From CAYVQE01 sp964633205 (GTDB lineage: Bacteria; Myxococcota; B64-G9), in the NCBI GenBank assembly GCA_964633205.1, contig CAZWFN010000136.1, forward strand, positions 1 to 16,866: a DNA stretch of 16,866 nt. The letters run 5' to 3'. The position numbers were made by a program, and so were the translations under genes. This document shows positions 13,984-16,866 of this stretch, one piece after another. The notes beneath the pieces were generated by a model. That model was not told the origin of the DNA. It worked only from the letters and a program-made list of their open reading frames with translations, and made no database searches. The first letter of the stretch is position 1; each line of letters opens with the position of its first letter.

Positions 13984-15522
13984 GCGCAGCCGTTTCAGCG
14001 GGCCCAGGGCCGAGACCAGCTTGCCGCGCAGCAGCAGCTGGAAAGCGGCCAGCACATCGGCGTACTTGCCGCGGTAGGGGAACCAGAAGGGCTCGTCGCG
14101 GTTCTTGCCCTTGTCGACCATGATGGCCTTCTGGTGCATGAAGGCCAGCAGGCCCTCGGCGCCGTGGTAGCGGCCGAAGCCCGAGGCCTTGACCCCGCCG
14201 AAGGGCAGCGCCGGGTTGCCCACCGAGACCACCAGGTCGTTGACCATCACCTGACCGCACTCCAACCGCGAGGCGATCTCCAGGCCCCGCCTGGCATCGC
14301 CGCTGAAGACGCTGCCGGTCAGGCCGTAGATGTGATCGTTGGCCAGCCGTACCGCCTCGTCGGCGTCGGCCACCCGGATCACCGGCAGCACCGGGCCGAA
14401 GGTCTCGTGGCGGTAGATGTCCATCTCGGGCGTCACCCCGGCCAGCACCGTGGGCTGGAAGAACTGGCCGGGCCCTTCGCGGCGGCCGCCGCCGGTGAGC
14501 ACCCGGGCGCCGGCCTCGCGGGCCTGGGCGATGTGGGCGGCGATGGTCTCGAGCTGGGGGGTGAAGGTGATGGGGCCCATGTCGGCGTCGTCTTCGGGCC
14601 CGCCCAGCCGGACCCGATCGACCTCGCGCTGCAGCAGCTCGACGAAGCGGTCGTGGACCGCGTCCTCGACCAGGATGCGCTCGACCGAGGTGCACATCTG
14701 GCCGGCGTTCATCAGCCCGCCCCACACCGCCGCCCGGGCGGCGCGCTCGAGGTGGGCGTCGGCCAGCACGATCATGGCGTCCTTGCCGCCGAGCTCGAGC
14801 TCGACCGGGATGGGCTTTTCGGCCGCCGCCGCCATGACCTTGCGCCCGGTGGCCACCGAGCCGGTGAAAAAGACCTTGTCGATGTCGGCCGCCACCAGCG
14901 CCGCGCCGGTGGCCCCGTCGCCCTGGACCACCTCGACCACGCCTTCGGCCAGGTCGATGGCGGCGAACAGCTCGCGCACCAGCTCGCCGGTCAGCGGGGT
15001 GACCTCGGAGGGCTTGAGCACCACCGTGTTGCCACCGATCAGGGCCGAGATCATGGGCACCATGGACAGCTGGAAGGGGAAGTTCCAGGGCGCGATGATG
15101 CCGATCACGCCCATGGGGAAGTACTCCAGGTAGCTCTTCTTGCCCGGAAAGACCATCGGGGTGGCGACCTTCTGCCGCTCGAGCAGCTTCGGGGCCAGCT
15201 TGCGGTAGTGCGAGACGAACAGCGGGATGGCCATCAGCTCGGTCAGCAGCGAGTCGACCAGCGGCTTGCCGGTGTCGTCGCTGATGCGCCGGGCGTAGTC
15301 CTCGCCGTGCTCCAGGATGACCGGCCGCAGCCGCTCCAGCGCCTCCAGCCGGCGCTCCAGCCCCAGCGCCCGCCAGCCGGGAAAGGCCGCCCGGGCCCGG
15401 CAGACCGCCTGCTCCACCGCGGCCGCGTCGGCCATGGGAAACTCGCCCAGCCTCTCGCCGCTGACCGGGCTGTGCTTGACGATGCTGCGCGCCGCCGTCT
15501 CTGCCGCTGCATCCTGTGCCAT
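13957..15522 (-). CDS. Aldehyde dehydrogenase family protein
   Basis: 521 residues from the ATG at 15522, with GGGAGGGG five bases upstream; the frame is open further but that part is not family-like. It has the NAD(P)-dependent aldehyde dehydrogenase layout: Asn147 in PWNFPF, the cofactor-binding GSVATG (221-226), catalytic base Glu243 in LELGGK, nucleophile Cys277 in NAGQMCTS, and ETFGPVLPV plus PFGGVKASGFGRYHG near the C-terminus. The reaction is oxidation of an aldehyde to its acid. The last ~30 residues add a hydrophobic-basic tail (LLLRGKLVSALGPLKRLRKKN) as in membrane-associated, long-chain or coniferyl-type aldehyde dehydrogenases, so a hydrophobic substrate is plausible. It is monocistronic. 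Confidence 0.95.
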   Translation of the reverse strand: MAQDAAAETAARSIVKHSPVSGERLGEFPMADAAAVEQAVCRARAAFPGWRALGLERRLEALERLRPVILEHGEDYARRISDDTGKPLVDSLLTELMAIPLFVSHYRKLAPKLLERQKVATPMVFPGKKSYLEYFPMGVIGIIAPWNFPFQLSMVPMISALIGGNTVVLKPSEVTPLTGELVRELFAAIDLAEGVVEVVQGDGATGAALVAADIDKVFFTGSVATGRKVMAAAAEKPIPVELELGGKDAMIVLADAHLERAARAAVWGGLMNAGQMCTSVERILVEDAVHDRFVELLQREVDRVRLGGPEDDADMGPITFTPQLETIAAHIAQAREAGARVLTGGGRREGPGQFFQPTVLAGVTPEMDIYRHETFGPVLPVIRVADADEAVRLANDHIYGLTGSVFSGDARRGLEIASRLECGQVMVNDLVVSVGNPALPFGGVKASGFGRYHGAEGLLAFMHQKAIMVDKGKNRDEPFWFPYRGKYADVLAAFQLLLRGKLVSALGPLKRLRKKNRQADS

Positions 15523-15568
15523 CGGACCCCTCCCTGATTCCAGTGGACCGTCCAAGCGCCGAGACCTG

Positions 15569-15597
15569 AATGTAATCCCGATTCCCGCGCCCGTCCA
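15569..15597 (-). promoter_or_regulatory. Possible promoter for the aldehyde dehydrogenase gene
   Basis: On the minus strand TGGACG (15597-15592) and TACATT (15574-15569) are 17 bases apart, giving a leader of about 40 bases. The -35 match is poor. Confidence 0.35.
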
Positions 15598-15717
15598 CCC
15601 GCGATCGCCTCCGTCGACCGCACTGCCTGCAGCACACAGAACCCACGCACCGCCCATCCCCCGCCTACAAACCGCCGCGTCCCCGTGCTACCATCCACCC
15701 CCGAGGAGGCCTTGGCC

Positions 15718-16308
15718 ATGTCCGACAAGCTGCGGCTGTTCATCGCGGTGCGTTTTTCCGACGAGGTGCGCGAAAACCTGGCCCGCATGCAGGAGCGGCT
15801 GCGCCACCGGCTGCCGCCGGCGGCCGACATCAAGTGGGTGCCAGCGGCCAACATCCACCTGACGCTGCAGTTTCTGGGCAACGTCGACGCCGGTCTGCTG
15901 CCCAAGCTGGCCGGCTCGCTCAACGGCGCTTACGACGATGTGGCCCCGTTCCCCGCCGAGCTGGCCGGGCTGGGCGCCTTCCCCTCGCCGCGCCGCGCCC
16001 GGGTCATCTGGGCCGGCATGCGCCACGGCGCCGACGGCTTGCGGGCGCTGCACGCGGCCACCCTGCGGCTGACCGAGGGCTTCGGCTTCGAGCCGGAGAA
16101 AAGGCCCTTCAAGGCCCACGTCACCCTGGGCCGGGCCCGCAGCCGCAAGCGACGCCAGCCGGGGCCCGACATCAGCGCCGCGCTGGAGGCCCAGGCCGAG
16201 GTGGAGATCGGGAAATGTCAGATCGATGCGGTACACCTGGTCAAGAGCGAGCTCAAGCCGCAGGGGCCGGAGTACTCGACCCTTGACAGCTTTCCGGTCG
16301 GCGGCTAG
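15718..16308 (+). CDS. thpR: RNA 2',3'-cyclic phosphodiesterase (2'-5' RNA ligase family)
   Basis: 196 residues from the ATG at 15718, with GAGGAGG about seven bases upstream; an in-frame GTG at 15685 is less likely. Two HxTx motifs mark the 2H phosphoesterase family: HLTLQFLG (~47-54) and HVTLGRAR (near 140). The N-terminus KLRLFIAVRFSDEV and the FGFEPEKRPFKAHVTLGRAR block are typical of ThpR, which opens 2',3'-cyclic phosphates on RNA and can join 2'-5' ends in reverse. It lies 43 bp before recA on the same strand; its last codons contain the recA promoter. The pairing with recA is familiar to me from related genomes, without a clear functional link. Confidence 0.93.
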   Translation: MSDKLRLFIAVRFSDEVRENLARMQERLRHRLPPAADIKWVPAANIHLTLQFLGNVDAGLLPKLAGSLNGAYDDVAPFPAELAGLGAFPSPRRARVIWAGMRHGADGLRALHAATLRLTEGFGFEPEKRPFKAHVTLGRARSRKRRQPGPDISAALEAQAEVEIGKCQIDAVHLVKSELKPQGPEYSTLDSFPVGG

Positions 16309-16311
16309 GCT
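16283..16311 (+). promoter_or_regulatory. recA promoter
   Basis: TTGACA (16283-16288), a perfect -35 consensus, and TAGGCT (16306-16311) have a 17-base spacer. The pair lies within the 3' end of the upstream phosphodiesterase gene; the -10 begins at its stop codon. The expected start is near 16318, inside the LexA-like site. Confidence 0.7.
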
Positions 16312-16312
16312 A

Positions 16313-16328
16313 CTGAACAAATGAACAG
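16313..16328 (+). promoter_or_regulatory. LexA-like SOS operator at the recA start site
   Basis: CTGAACAAATGAACAG starts two bases after the -10 of recA and covers the expected transcription start. It contains a direct repeat TGAACA. Compared with the Myxococcus xanthus LexA box as I remember it, 15 of 17 positions agree on this strand. The location suits repression until DNA damage. Confidence 0.6.
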
Positions 16329-16351
16329 GTGACCGTCCAGCGGGAGGAACC

Positions 16352-16866
<515 letters not shown>

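Noticed and set aside
13820..15646. Long alternative frames over the aldehyde dehydrogenase
   Set aside because: The aldehyde dehydrogenase frame carries all catalytic motifs; the others do not.

Overview
The window reads as chromosomal DNA from a very GC-rich, Gram-negative, delta-proteobacterial type organism, most likely a member of the Myxococcota or a close relative. The pointers are strong G/C preference at third codon positions (with long antisense shadow ORFs), many exported lipoproteins with a Cys lipobox followed by Asp/Gly/Ala-rich linkers, an IgGFc-binding-domain lipoprotein with DCPAGQxC repeats, a TPR C-terminus of myxobacterial style, and a LexA-like site before recA that fits the Myxococcus SOS box as I remember it. 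The taxonomic call is inference. I see no rRNA, tRNA, CRISPR array, insertion sequence or prophage gene.

Layout. 1-2974 (+): the 3' end of a Pro/Ala/Lys-rich plus TPR protein, an acyl-CoA dehydrogenase and a four-helix membrane protein, closely spaced. 2996-7614 (-): a likely three-gene unit read from a promoter near 7650-7676: an unknown lipoprotein, an IgGFc-binding-type lipoprotein and a histidine phosphatase. 7722-8195 (-): a small FHA protein with a TTG start. 8196-8582: a gene-free divergent region with an AT-rich island and several hairpins. 8583-8831 (+): a small coiled-coil protein. 8856-9281 (-): a NifX/NifB-type cluster-binding protein with a His-rich tail. 9494-11065 (+): a ceramidase-like lipoprotein. 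11152-11962 (+): an MNT/HepT toxin-antitoxin pair. 11969-13005 (-): a MORN-type lipoprotein coupled to an SGNH hydrolase. 13233-13883 (+): an unknown lipoprotein. 13957-15522 (-): an aldehyde dehydrogenase. 15718-16308 (+): an RNA 2',3'-cyclic phosphodiesterase. 16352-end (+): the N-terminal part of recA.

Most genes are housekeeping or envelope functions and do not form one pathway. The most interesting point is the acyl-CoA dehydrogenase. It lacks Glu at both usual catalytic-base positions (Asn241, Thr364) and has Asp91, which is the arrangement I recall for cyclic 1,3-diene-forming cyclohex-1-ene-1-carboxyl-CoA dehydrogenase. Other points of note are a recA promoter with a LexA-like box on its start site, a recurring TTGYGC-N17-TAnnnT promoter form in front of several unrelated genes, a ceramidase-like protein without the catalytic Ser, and an 18-bp perfect inverted repeat inside the coding linker of the first gene.
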